Assembly (NCBI RefSeq): GCF_014202505.1
Contig: NZ_JACHGW010000001.1
Coordinates: forward strand, 1,488,001 to 1,552,000
Length of the DNA stretch: 64,000 bases
Direction: 5' to 3'
DNA from: Armatimonas rosea
Lineage (GTDB): Bacteria; Armatimonadota; Armatimonadia; Armatimonadales; Armatimonadaceae
This document shows, in pieces, positions 16,696 to 23,903 of this stretch. A model generated the notes under the pieces. It was given only the letters and a program-made list of their open reading frames with translations. It was not told the origin of the DNA and did no database searches. Position numbers and translations under genes: made by a program. Within the stretch, counting starts at the first letter, position 1; every line of letters starts with the position of its first letter.

Positions 16696-17253
16696 ATGCA
16701 TCCAGACATTGAGACCATTCGGATTACCGAAGAAGAGATCGCGGCACGGGTGAGCACCCTGGGCGCACAGCTCGCGCGCGACTATGAGGGCAAGGACCTC
16801 TTGCTGGTGGGAGTGCTGACGGGCTCGACCCTGTTCATGGCCGACCTTGTGCGGCGGATCAATATCCCCCTCGCTTTTGATTTTGTCTCCGTGAGCACCT
16901 ACGGCACGGGGAGCAAGGCGAGCGGCGTGGTGAAGATCCTCAAGGACCTCGATGAGCCCGTGGAGAGCCGCCATGTGGTGGTGGTCGAGGATGTCTTGAA
17001 TCCCGCCATGTCGCGCCGCCTCTCGTACTTGCTGGACATGCTCAGCGCCCGAAAGTGCGCGTCGCTGCGGGTCTGCACCCTCCTGGATAAGCCCGTGCGC
17101 CGCCGTGCGCTGGGGATCAACCTGGAGCCCGACTACTGCGGCTTTGCGGTGGAGGAGGAGTACGTGGTCGGCTACGGGATGGACTATCTGGGCCGCTACC
17201 GCTCGCTTCCCTACATCGGCACGCTCAAGCCCGTGATCTACGGCGGCGGCTAG
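16696..17253 (+). CDS. Hpt-like purine phosphoribosyltransferase with altered PRPP loop
   Basis: A 185-residue homologue of bacterial hypoxanthine phosphoribosyltransferase, which converts hypoxanthine or guanine plus PRPP to IMP or GMP. Overall similarity is clear: LLVGVLTGS, SSGEV-like KASGVVKILKDL, CTLLDKP and YVVGYGMDY. However the PRPP signature, normally EDIIDTGxT, reads EDVLNPAMSRR (residues 98-108): the catalytic-base Asp is Asn102, the Thr-Gly pair is Pro-Ala and two residues are inserted. The Lys of the GVLKGS motif is Thr42. The reading frame is open and no single frameshift restores the motif. It may have reduced or changed activity, or a regulatory role. GAGGAAG precedes the ATG. 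It ends convergently against the aldehyde dehydrogenase gene, overlapping four bases. Confidence 0.8.
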   Translation: MHPDIETIRITEEEIAARVSTLGAQLARDYEGKDLLLVGVLTGSTLFMADLVRRINIPLAFDFVSVSTYGTGSKASGVVKILKDLDEPVESRHVVVVEDVLNPAMSRRLSYLLDMLSARKCASLRVCTLLDKPVRRRALGINLEPDYCGFAVEEEYVVGYGMDYLGRYRSLPYIGTLKPVIYGGG

Positions 17254-18578
17254 GCCGAGAGCACCAGCACCCGCGGGCTGGTGTACTCGTCCATGGTCCA
17301 GCGAATGCCCTCACGCCCGACTCCCGAGTCGCCCTCGCCGCCATAGGGCATGGCGTCGCTGCGGAACGTAGGCACATCGTTGATAATCACGCCGCCGACT
17401 TCTAGCTCCTGGTGGGCTTGGAGGACGCGGCGCATGTCGTAGGTGAATACCCCCGCTTGCAGGCCGAAGCGGCTGGCGTTGATGCGTGCGATTCCCTCAT
17501 CGAAGCTGGCGACAGGCTCGACAATCACCACCGGGCCGAAGACCTCATCGCGCACCAAGGGCTGGTCTGTCGGGACAGCGGTGAGGATGCTGGGGGCCAG
17601 GAGCGCCCCATCACGCGGCCCCTGGAGGAGTACCCGAGCTCCCGCCGCCTTCGCCTGCTCCACCCACTGCTCCACCCGGATCGCGGCGTCTTCGGTGATC
17701 ATCGGCCCCAAGTCCGTGGTCTCGTCGGCGGGATCGCCCAGCTTGAGGGCACGGACGCGCGCCACGAGGTCTGCACAGAAGGCCTCAAAGTAGTTCTCGA
17801 CCACAAAAATGCGCTGCACTGAGATACAGACCTGCCCCGAGTAGGCAAAGCCGCCCACGACACAGCGGCCCACGGCATGCTCGACCTTGGAGGCGTGATC
17901 GACCAGAACCGCGGCGTTGCCTCCCAGCTCCAGGATCACCCGTTTTTTAGTGGCGCGCTGCTTGAGCGCCCACCCAACCGTGTCCGAGCCCGTAAAGGAG
18001 AAGACCGGGAGCCGGGGATCGTCGGCGAGCAAGTGCCCGATCTCCTGGGGCGTCTCGGGCGTGAGCACGGCAAAGGCGGCCTCGGGCCAGCCGCAGGCAT
18101 GGACCAGCTCCTGGAGCTTGAGGGCGGTCTGGGGAGTCTTCTCTGCAGGTTTGAGAACCACGGGCGCTCCGACCGCAATCGCTGGGGCGACTTTATGGGC
18201 GACGAGGTTGAGCGGGAAATTGAACGGCGTGACAGCAGCGATGGGGCCGAGCGGGAACCGACGCACCAGCCCCATGCGCCCGACTGCCGCCGCGCTCAGA
18301 TCGAGGGGAAGAAGCTCGCCCCCAAAGCGCCGGGCTTCGTCGGCGGCCAGCGAGAAGGTCAGCGCGGCGCGGTCCACCTCGACACGGGCATCGCGGATCG
18401 GCTTCTTTGCCTCGGCGCAGAGGAGCTGGGCAAAGGCCTCGCGCTGGTCTTGCAGGCCCGCGGAGATCGCCGTAAGGATGGCGTGGCGCTCGGCGGACGA
18501 GAGCTTGCGGGTCTGGTCAAAGCAAGCAACTGCGGCCGTGAGAGCAGCGTCGGCCTCGGCCAGTGTGGTGAATTTCAT
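17250..18578 (-). CDS. NAD(P)-dependent aldehyde dehydrogenase
   Basis: A 442-residue cytoplasmic enzyme of the aldehyde dehydrogenase superfamily, oxidising an aldehyde to the acid. The active site is intact: catalytic Cys (~250) in SGQVCISVQRI, general base Glu (~217) in ILELGGNAA, and the FTGSDTVG cofactor loop. PFNFPLNLVAHKVAPAIAVG and the short N-terminus (no ~30-residue extension) resemble lactaldehyde or non-phosphorylating glyceraldehyde-3-phosphate dehydrogenase-like members. TATTCT is placed six bases before the ATG without a Shine-Dalgarno. It is divergent from the outer-membrane-like gene at 18615. Confidence 0.88.
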   Translation of the reverse strand: MKFTTLAEADAALTAAVACFDQTRKLSSAERHAILTAISAGLQDQREAFAQLLCAEAKKPIRDARVEVDRAALTFSLAADEARRFGGELLPLDLSAAAVGRMGLVRRFPLGPIAAVTPFNFPLNLVAHKVAPAIAVGAPVVLKPAEKTPQTALKLQELVHACGWPEAAFAVLTPETPQEIGHLLADDPRLPVFSFTGSDTVGWALKQRATKKRVILELGGNAAVLVDHASKVEHAVGRCVVGGFAYSGQVCISVQRIFVVENYFEAFCADLVARVRALKLGDPADETTDLGPMITEDAAIRVEQWVEQAKAAGARVLLQGPRDGALLAPSILTAVPTDQPLVRDEVFGPVVIVEPVASFDEGIARINASRFGLQAGVFTYDMRRVLQAHQELEVGGVIINDVPTFRSDAMPYGGEGDSGVGREGIRWTMDEYTSPRVLVLSA

Positions 18579-18584
18579 GCCCTC

Positions 18585-18609
18585 AGAATATCATTTTGTG
18601 GCTTATAGT
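18585..18609. promoter_or_regulatory. Divergent pair of leaderless-type -10 elements
   Basis: TATTCT (minus strand, 18585-18590) is six bases from the aldehyde dehydrogenase ATG, and TATAGT (plus strand, 18604-18609) is five bases from the ATG at 18615. Neither start has a ribosome site. The whole intergenic region is only 36 bases, so both -35 regions would lie across or within the opposite promoter. Confidence 0.5.
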
Positions 18610-18614
18610 AGGCC

Positions 18615-19178
18615 ATGCCGACTTTAATCCTTGCGCTTCTGGCTCTGGCGCAGACAGAAGAGCCTCGACCGAAGCTCCCTCATGTCCCGATGTACGGCCT
18701 CAATGCGGGCACCTACCTGCCTGCCAGTGCGGCGGTGCGTACGCGCTTTGGGGGCAACTGGTTTAGCTTCTCGCCGGGGCTGGGGCCAGTCATCCCCCCG
18801 CCGATCCCGATGCTGATGTCTGACACCACCTTGATGACCCAGGCCAAGCAGGTCGGGGCGTTCAACAACCGTGCGTTCATGGCCTTGCTGGGGGCGCAGT
18901 ACCAGTGGCCGCTCTACTCCCTCAAGCCCGTTGAGGGAGAGAAGCTCCGCCTGCCGACCTTCATGCCCTACGCGGGTGTGAGCCTGGGCGGGGCCTACGC
19001 CAACCTGCGCAGTGAGGCAGATGGGCTTAACACGGGGAGCGTCGCGCCCTACGGCAGTGTCTATATCGGAACCGCGGTGGGGATGGGGGCCTTTGCCGAG
19101 GCGCGCTGGCGCTCGGTGGGTGCGCTGCATGGGCTGAACCTCTCCGGGCTGGAGCTGGGTGTTGGGCTCCGCTTCTAG
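18615..19178 (+). CDS. Predicted outer-membrane barrel-like protein
   Basis: A 187-residue protein with a short hydrophobic signal segment (LILALLALAQT) and then alternating polar/aromatic strands rich in Gly and Tyr (YAGVSLGGAYANL, YGSVYIGTAVGMGAFAEARW). It ends LELGVGLRF; a terminal Phe is typical of proteins inserted by the Bam complex. Size suits an eight-stranded barrel. No family name is recognised. Its 3' end overlaps the DUF2809 gene by 20 bases. Confidence 0.65.
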   Translation: MPTLILALLALAQTEEPRPKLPHVPMYGLNAGTYLPASAAVRTRFGGNWFSFSPGLGPVIPPPIPMLMSDTTLMTQAKQVGAFNNRAFMALLGAQYQWPLYSLKPVEGEKLRLPTFMPYAGVSLGGAYANLRSEADGLNTGSVAPYGSVYIGTAVGMGAFAEARWRSVGALHGLNLSGLELGVGLRF

Positions 19179-19554
19179 CACGGCACGGGCACGCTGGGGG
19201 ACGCTGGCGCTGGCCTGTGTCCCTCTGGGGCTGGCGACCCGGCCGCTCAAGCGCCACGACGAAGCACTTGGCTCGGCCTTGGGCGATGCGCTCTGGGCCT
19301 TGCTGGTCTTGGCGCTGGTGGGCGTGGCCTTTCCCCGCTGGCCTCTGGCACGGCGGGCGGCGTTGGCGCTGGGGATCGCGGTCTTGGTGGAGGTGAGCCA
19401 GCTCTGGCACACGCCGTGGCTGGAGGCGCTTCGGCACAGCACGCTCGGGGCGCTGGCGATCGGGGGGAGCTTTTCGTTTGGTGACTTGGGCTGCTACGCG
19501 GCGGGGATTGCGGGGGGCTGTCTGCTCGATCGGTGGCTCAAGCATCGGGTATAA
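19159..19554 (+). CDS. DUF2809 family membrane protein
   Basis: A 131-residue polytopic membrane protein with the signature order of DUF2809: GSALGDALWALLV, EVSQLWHTPWLEALR, HSTLGALAIGGSFSFGDLGCYAAG. Four helices are predicted. The family is related to VanZ-like proteins and its function is unknown. The GTG at 19159 lies inside the preceding gene; no better start is present before the conserved region, so translation is probably coupled. Confidence 0.8.
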   Translation: MLGSASSTARARWGTLALACVPLGLATRPLKRHDEALGSALGDALWALLVLALVGVAFPRWPLARRAALALGIAVLVEVSQLWHTPWLEALRHSTLGALAIGGSFSFGDLGCYAAGIAGGCLLDRWLKHRV

Positions 19555-19590
19555 TGCCAGGCGAACATCTGATTGCCGGAGAGAAGACAC

Positions 19591-20472
19591 GTGGAACTGA
19601 AGTTTGTTTCGATTGAGAAGATTATTGAAGACCCCGACCAGCCTCGAAAGGTGCTGGACGAGGCAGCGCTGGCGGGGCTCGCCGACTCGATCCGCCAGCA
19701 TGGGCTCCTGAACCCGATCACCGTGGTGGCGCTGGAGGGAGTCGATGCCTACCGGATTGTCACGGGAGAGCGCCGCTGGCGGGCATCGCGGCAGGCGGGG
19801 CTCACGGAGCTAGCGTGTATCGTGCGGAGCCTCGCCGATGAGACCCCCGAGAAGATGGCCGAGCAGCTGGTGGAGAACCTCCAGCGCGAGGACTTGACGC
19901 CGCTGGACAAGGCCAAGGCCCTGACCCAGCTCAAAGACACCCTGGGGGCGACCCATAAAGAGCTCGGGCAGCGCCTGGGAATCTCCGAGCGGACCGTGGG
20001 CTACCTGCTGGACCTTCTGGAGCTCCCTGAGGCCATCTCCGAGCAGATCGTCGCCTCGCCCAACCGCCCCGCCGACGGCAACCTCACCGAGAAGCACGGG
20101 CGGTTCCTGCGCCAGCTCAACGACCAGCCGGATTTGCAGGCCCACTTGGTCGAGAAGATCAAGGGCGAGAAGCTCTCCGCCGACGATACCGGTAAGCTGA
20201 CCAAGGCGATCCGGGAGAGCCCCGCTCTCGCCGATGAGATCCTGGCCGCGCCGGTTCTGGAGCTCCCGAGCCTGCTGGGCAAGCGCGATGAGACCACGTT
20301 TAGCGCGGGGCGCGGCATGGCCAAGATTGTGGAGAAGATTCCCGCGATGCTGGAAGAACTCAAGCTGGAGCGTGCCTCGGCGGCGGACCTGCCCTTTATC
20401 GAGGAGAAGCTCACCGCAGCGCGCAAGGCCATCGACGAAAAACTCGCCGAGGTCAAGGCGGCCCAGCGCTAG
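19591..20472 (+). CDS. ParB/Spo0J family partition protein
   Basis: A 293-residue ParB-type CTP-dependent DNA clamp. The N-terminal domain contains DPDQPRK, the SIRQHGLLNPI box and the CTP-binding GERRWRAS motif; the central region has a helix-turn-helix (ELGQRLGISERTVGYLLDLLELP). The C-terminus is charged and helical. The GTG at 19591 with GGAGA upstream is preferred over an in-frame TTG at 19573 that would include that site. No parA gene or parS cluster is visible nearby, so it could be the chromosomal ParB or a Noc-like/regulatory paralogue. Confidence 0.85.
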   Translation: MELKFVSIEKIIEDPDQPRKVLDEAALAGLADSIRQHGLLNPITVVALEGVDAYRIVTGERRWRASRQAGLTELACIVRSLADETPEKMAEQLVENLQREDLTPLDKAKALTQLKDTLGATHKELGQRLGISERTVGYLLDLLELPEAISEQIVASPNRPADGNLTEKHGRFLRQLNDQPDLQAHLVEKIKGEKLSADDTGKLTKAIRESPALADEILAAPVLELPSLLGKRDETTFSAGRGMAKIVEKIPAMLEELKLERASAADLPFIEEKLTAARKAIDEKLAEVKAAQR

Positions 20473-20474
20473 TT

Positions 20475-20665
20475 GCCGCCGGTTGATGTATGTTGCGTAA
20501 TTAATCCGTCAGTTTCGAAGGTGAGTTGACTGCCCTCTTTTTGTCGAGGAATTCTGAGGGCGGCTGCCTGTCAGAAATGCCTCTGAACGCACTCACGGAT
20601 TAAATTCGCAACATACATAAACCGGCGTCTGCAATGGCCTTCGGCCGCAAAGCCCGTGCCGGGCT
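20475..20665. repeat. Dispersed palindromic repeat, interrupted copy (S2)
   Basis: The left part GCCGCCGGTTGA (20475-20486) and right part ACCGGCGTCTGCAATGGC...CGCAAAGCCCGTGCCGGGCT (from 20621) together match the intact copy at 13576-13638. They are separated by about 130 bases of an inverted-repeat element. Confidence 0.75.
20483..20621. mobile_element. MITE-like inverted-repeat element
   Basis: Terminal 27-base arms at 20483-20509 and 20595-20621 are inverted copies with 24 of 27 matching positions (core ATGTATGTTGCG). The interior is non-coding and holds a smaller hairpin (TGCCCTC / GAGGGCG). The element interrupts the palindromic repeat S2, so it looks like a small non-autonomous transposable element. 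A clean target duplication is not evident and no matching transposase is in the window. Confidence 0.65.
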
Positions 20666-20674
20666 GGGTGTGGG

Positions 20675-21304
20675 CTAGTGCGATTCCGTGTTTGTTCTGG
20701 CCGTCCGTGCCCTGTCCAGCAGGGCGGCCAGCTCGCCGTAGGTGAATCCTGCCCAAATACCCTCTTTAGGAATCTCTACAGGGGGTAGCTTTGTCTCGGT
20801 CAGTTTCTCAAATACCTCACGAACCACGGCACTAAATAAAGTTCGGGTAGGGGTTGTGCTGGGATGGCTTTGGCAGATTCCCAACAGTTGCTGAAGCACT
20901 AGCAAGCAAGCAAGCTTCTGATCTTTCCCTGGTTGCCGTATCAATCTTACCCAGAGCTGTAGTGCTGAGTTTTCCTCGTGGCACTCCCAGAGTGCGCGCG
21001 ATAGGTATGTTTGGGCATTGAGCTGACCGATTGGCTCGTCGTTCTGCCAGTTCGGATGTTGGAAGTAGCGCTCAATCCGCTCTTTTGCAACCTGCCAGTC
21101 CCCCTGCTTGGCGGCCAGATCATAGCCCAGGGAGGCGAGCCGCTCCACATCGGCGATGGCGGTTTCGGCAAGTACATCCCCTTCAGCATGTTGCTGCCAG
21201 AGCGCAGCCCAAGCCTGTTGGGATTTGGGGGAGTACTTGTCTTCCCCAAAGACAATCTTTTCCCAGGCCAGATAGATCGGCGATGGCCTTTTTCGTCGCG
21301 GCAT
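20675..21304 (-). CDS. Hypothetical protein
   Basis: A 209-residue soluble protein, Trp/Gln/Leu-rich and mainly helical by appearance, with no signal peptide, membrane segment or recognised motif. The alternating helices (YLSRALWECHEENSALQLWVRL) might form a TPR-like solenoid, but the consensus is weak. It is divergent from the lipB-like gene. Confidence 0.6.
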   Translation of the reverse strand: MPRRKRPSPIYLAWEKIVFGEDKYSPKSQQAWAALWQQHAEGDVLAETAIADVERLASLGYDLAAKQGDWQVAKERIERYFQHPNWQNDEPIGQLNAQTYLSRALWECHEENSALQLWVRLIRQPGKDQKLACLLVLQQLLGICQSHPSTTPTRTLFSAVVREVFEKLTETKLPPVEIPKEGIWAGFTYGELAALLDRARTARTNTESH

Positions 21305-21344
21305 TTTCTTGCTCCGACGAGTACACTACCCCAAGAGGCTAGTT

Positions 21345-21992
21345 TTGGAGATAATCAATTTACTTTCCGAGGGCTTAATCGGCTACCACGAGGGCTGGGA
21401 GCGGCAGCGGGCGCGGGTGGCGATGCGGATCGCCGACGAGGTACCAGATGGGCTTCTCTTGGTGGAGCACGCCTCCGTGGTCACCTACGGCAAGACCGCC
21501 AAACCGGAGTTCCGTCTGCTGAGTGAGGCAGAGTACGCCGCGCGGGGGATCGAGCTGGTGGCGACCGACCGCGGCGGGGACGTCACCTACCACGGGCCGG
21601 GGCAGCTCACGGGCTATCCGATTGTCCATCTGGGGGAGGGGAGGCGTGATCTCCACAAGTATGTCTGGACTCTCGAGGAGGCGATCATTCGCGCGGCAGC
21701 GGACTTTGGGGTGGCTGTTGGGCGGGTGGACTTTCACGCGGGGGTCTGGACGGAAGATGGCACGGGGTACCTGGCGGCGATTGGGGTTCGGGTGCAGCGC
21801 TGGGTGACCCACCATGGCTTTGGGCTCAATGTGGACAGCCGTGTTCAGGCGGGATTTGAGACCATTGTGCCTTGTGGGCAGGCCGGTAAGCGGGTGGTGA
21901 GCCTGAGCGAGCTGGCAGGGACGGAGCTCTCGCTTGAGGAAGTTGGGGAAGCGGTTTCACGGTATTTGTGCCAGTACCTAAAGTTCGTTTGA
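21345..21992 (+). CDS. lipB: LipB-like octanoyltransferase with Tyr in place of the conserved Lys
   Basis: Related to octanoyl-[ACP]:protein N-octanoyltransferase, which starts lipoate synthesis by transferring octanoyl groups to E2 and GcvH proteins. Signature sequences are present: RGGDVTYHGPGQLTGYPI, HHGFGLNV and the nucleophile Cys177 in IVPCGQAGKRVVSLSEL. The catalytic dyad in E. coli and M. tuberculosis LipB also needs a Lys just before the (I)AAIG strand; here the sequence is GYLAAIGVRV, so Tyr142 occupies that place. Start: TTG at 21345, with AGAGG upstream, gives the usual length (215 residues); a longer TTG start at 21309 is possible. lipA is not in the window. Confidence 0.8.
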   Translation: MEIINLLSEGLIGYHEGWERQRARVAMRIADEVPDGLLLVEHASVVTYGKTAKPEFRLLSEAEYAARGIELVATDRGGDVTYHGPGQLTGYPIVHLGEGRRDLHKYVWTLEEAIIRAAADFGVAVGRVDFHAGVWTEDGTGYLAAIGVRVQRWVTHHGFGLNVDSRVQAGFETIVPCGQAGKRVVSLSELAGTELSLEEVGEAVSRYLCQYLKFV

Positions 21993-22018
21993 CAAAACGC
22001 CTAAAATTCATGTACCCT
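21989..22018 (+). promoter_or_regulatory. Promoter of the porin gene
   Basis: TTGACA (21989-21994) is followed 18 bases later by TACCCT (22013-22018). It overlaps the end of lipB and gives the porin mRNA a leader of about 115 bases, which contains an imperfect hairpin around 22063-22091 (TACGCC and GGCGTA arms). Confidence 0.5.
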
Positions 22019-22139
22019 TATGCGGGTTTTCGAACTCTAACAGGGTGGTCCGCAATGGCGCTGGTACGCCGACCCTTAGGAGGGGGCGTACTGTGGCACT
22101 GAGGGAACCATTCAGACAATTATGGAGGCTTCGTTTCTC

Positions 22140-23237
22140 ATGCGAACTCGTTTGCAGTTTGCGCTCGCCGCTTTTGGCGTCGCAGCACTTGCACCCTCGG
22201 CTCTTGCAGCAGATGGTGTGACAGTAGGTGGGCAGTTGGAGGCGAACTACACGTACAACTTCAACAAGCCTAACACACGCAACAACACGTATCTTTTTAA
22301 CAGCACCGACGGCCAGTTTACGGTCAACCTGGGTGAGCTCAGCATCTCGCGTGCTGCGGCCGATGACAAGGCGGGCTTTGTCCTTCGCCTGATTACCGGG
22401 CGTGTCCAGGAGGCGTTTAACGCCGCCTACGGTACGGACAATATCCTAGAGGCCTACGGTACCACCAAGCGCAACATCGGCAGCAAGGCCATGACGCTGG
22501 ACTACGGCCAGTTCCTCTCCCATGTGGGCTACGAGACCCCGGACATGGGGAGCAATAACTTCTTCTCCAAGTCCTTCCAGTACCAGTACCTCCAGCCCTT
22601 CGTCAATGCGGGGCTTCGCGCGACGGTTCCGATGGGCGAGACCACCTCGCTGACCGGGGTTATTGCCAATCGCTTTGACGGTGTCAAGGCCGGTGCGAGC
22701 CGCGACCTGGCGGCCGGGTTCCAGATCAAGCGCTCTGGTAAGTCCTCCAGCCTCTCGCTCAACACCATGTTCGCTCGTGAGAACCTGGGTACGGCGGCCA
22801 CTCCGATCAACCGGGCAACCAACGTGGCCAACTTGGTCTATACCAACACCCTGAGCGAGAGCACCTCGATCGTGGTGGACGCGACCCTGCGCTCGGGCAA
22901 GGATGCGGCAAACCGCACCTACAACGCCACGGGCATCACGGGCTACCTGACCAAGACCATGAGCAACGCCAACGTCCTTGGGATCCGTGCGGAGTACCTG
23001 ACGCAGAACAATGCCACCTCCGGCATCCTGCCTAGCTACGTCACCGACCCAACCCGTAAGCCGACCATGACCTCGATCACGGCGTCCTACGAGCTCAAGG
23101 GAGCGTTCCCGGGGGCACGGACGGTTCTTGAGTTCCGTGCGGACAACGCGGGAGCGGCGTTCTTCCCTGGGGAGAAGGCAGGAACCATCAAGAAGGACCA
23201 GACCAGCGTCACCTTCGCACAGGTCTTCAAGCTATAG
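22140..23237 (+). CDS. Outer-membrane beta-barrel porin-like protein
   Basis: A 365-residue predicted outer-membrane protein with a clear Sec signal (RTRLQFALAAFGVAALAPSALA, cut after ALA). The mature part is alternating beta strands rich in Asn, Thr, Gly and aromatic residues (GGQLEANYTYNFN, VLGIRAEYLTQN, ARTVLEFRADNAG) and ends FAQVFKL. It resembles the BBP2/DUF1597-type putative porins. The start at 22140 has GGAGG eleven bases upstream. P-II and ammonium-transporter genes follow, so transport of nitrogen compounds across the outer membrane is a reasonable guess but not shown. Confidence 0.8.
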   Translation: MRTRLQFALAAFGVAALAPSALAADGVTVGGQLEANYTYNFNKPNTRNNTYLFNSTDGQFTVNLGELSISRAAADDKAGFVLRLITGRVQEAFNAAYGTDNILEAYGTTKRNIGSKAMTLDYGQFLSHVGYETPDMGSNNFFSKSFQYQYLQPFVNAGLRATVPMGETTSLTGVIANRFDGVKAGASRDLAAGFQIKRSGKSSSLSLNTMFARENLGTAATPINRATNVANLVYTNTLSESTSIVVDATLRSGKDAANRTYNATGITGYLTKTMSNANVLGIRAEYLTQNNATSGILPSYVTDPTRKPTMTSITASYELKGAFPGARTVLEFRADNAGAAFFPGEKAGTIKKDQTSVTFAQVFKL

Positions 23238-23360
23238 TCTCTGTGGTGGAAACACGACAGAAACAATTTCGACCGTAGAATACACATGAAGTAGCGGTCG
23301 GGTCTGTGCAGACTCTGCGTCAGCCCCGGCCGCTCTGTCATTTGTAAACCCAAAGAGTAA

Positions 23361-23723
<363 letters not shown>

Positions 23724-23743
23724 TCCCTCACGTCTCCTGCTGA

Positions 23744-23783
23744 ACAAACAGCCGCGCAGATCCTGCGCGGCTGTTTGTGTTTT
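23744..23783 (+). terminator. Intrinsic terminator after the P-II gene
   Basis: A 15-base stem (ACAAACAGCCGCGCA and its complement) with a GATCC loop followed by GTTTTG. It lies between the P-II and ammonium-transporter genes, so the latter may be transcribed separately or by readthrough. Confidence 0.8.
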
Positions 23784-23903
23784 GAGCCCTAAAGTTTTAG
23801 AAACACTATTGAAACATTGTTTTCTTAAAATGACCGTGTATTTACTTACCCGATAGCCGCTGGACCTTGGGTCCTACTCCCTGCGGCAGTAAAGGATAGC
23901 TCT

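Noticed and set aside
16990-17020. Frameshift or assembly error in the Hpt PRPP loop
   Set aside because: Neither alternative frame restores DTG, and the flanking residues remain in one open frame with family-like sequence on both sides.
19591-20472. Origin of replication next to the parB-like gene
   Set aside because: No parA, dnaA, DnaA-box cluster or parS sites were seen, so an origin cannot be supported.
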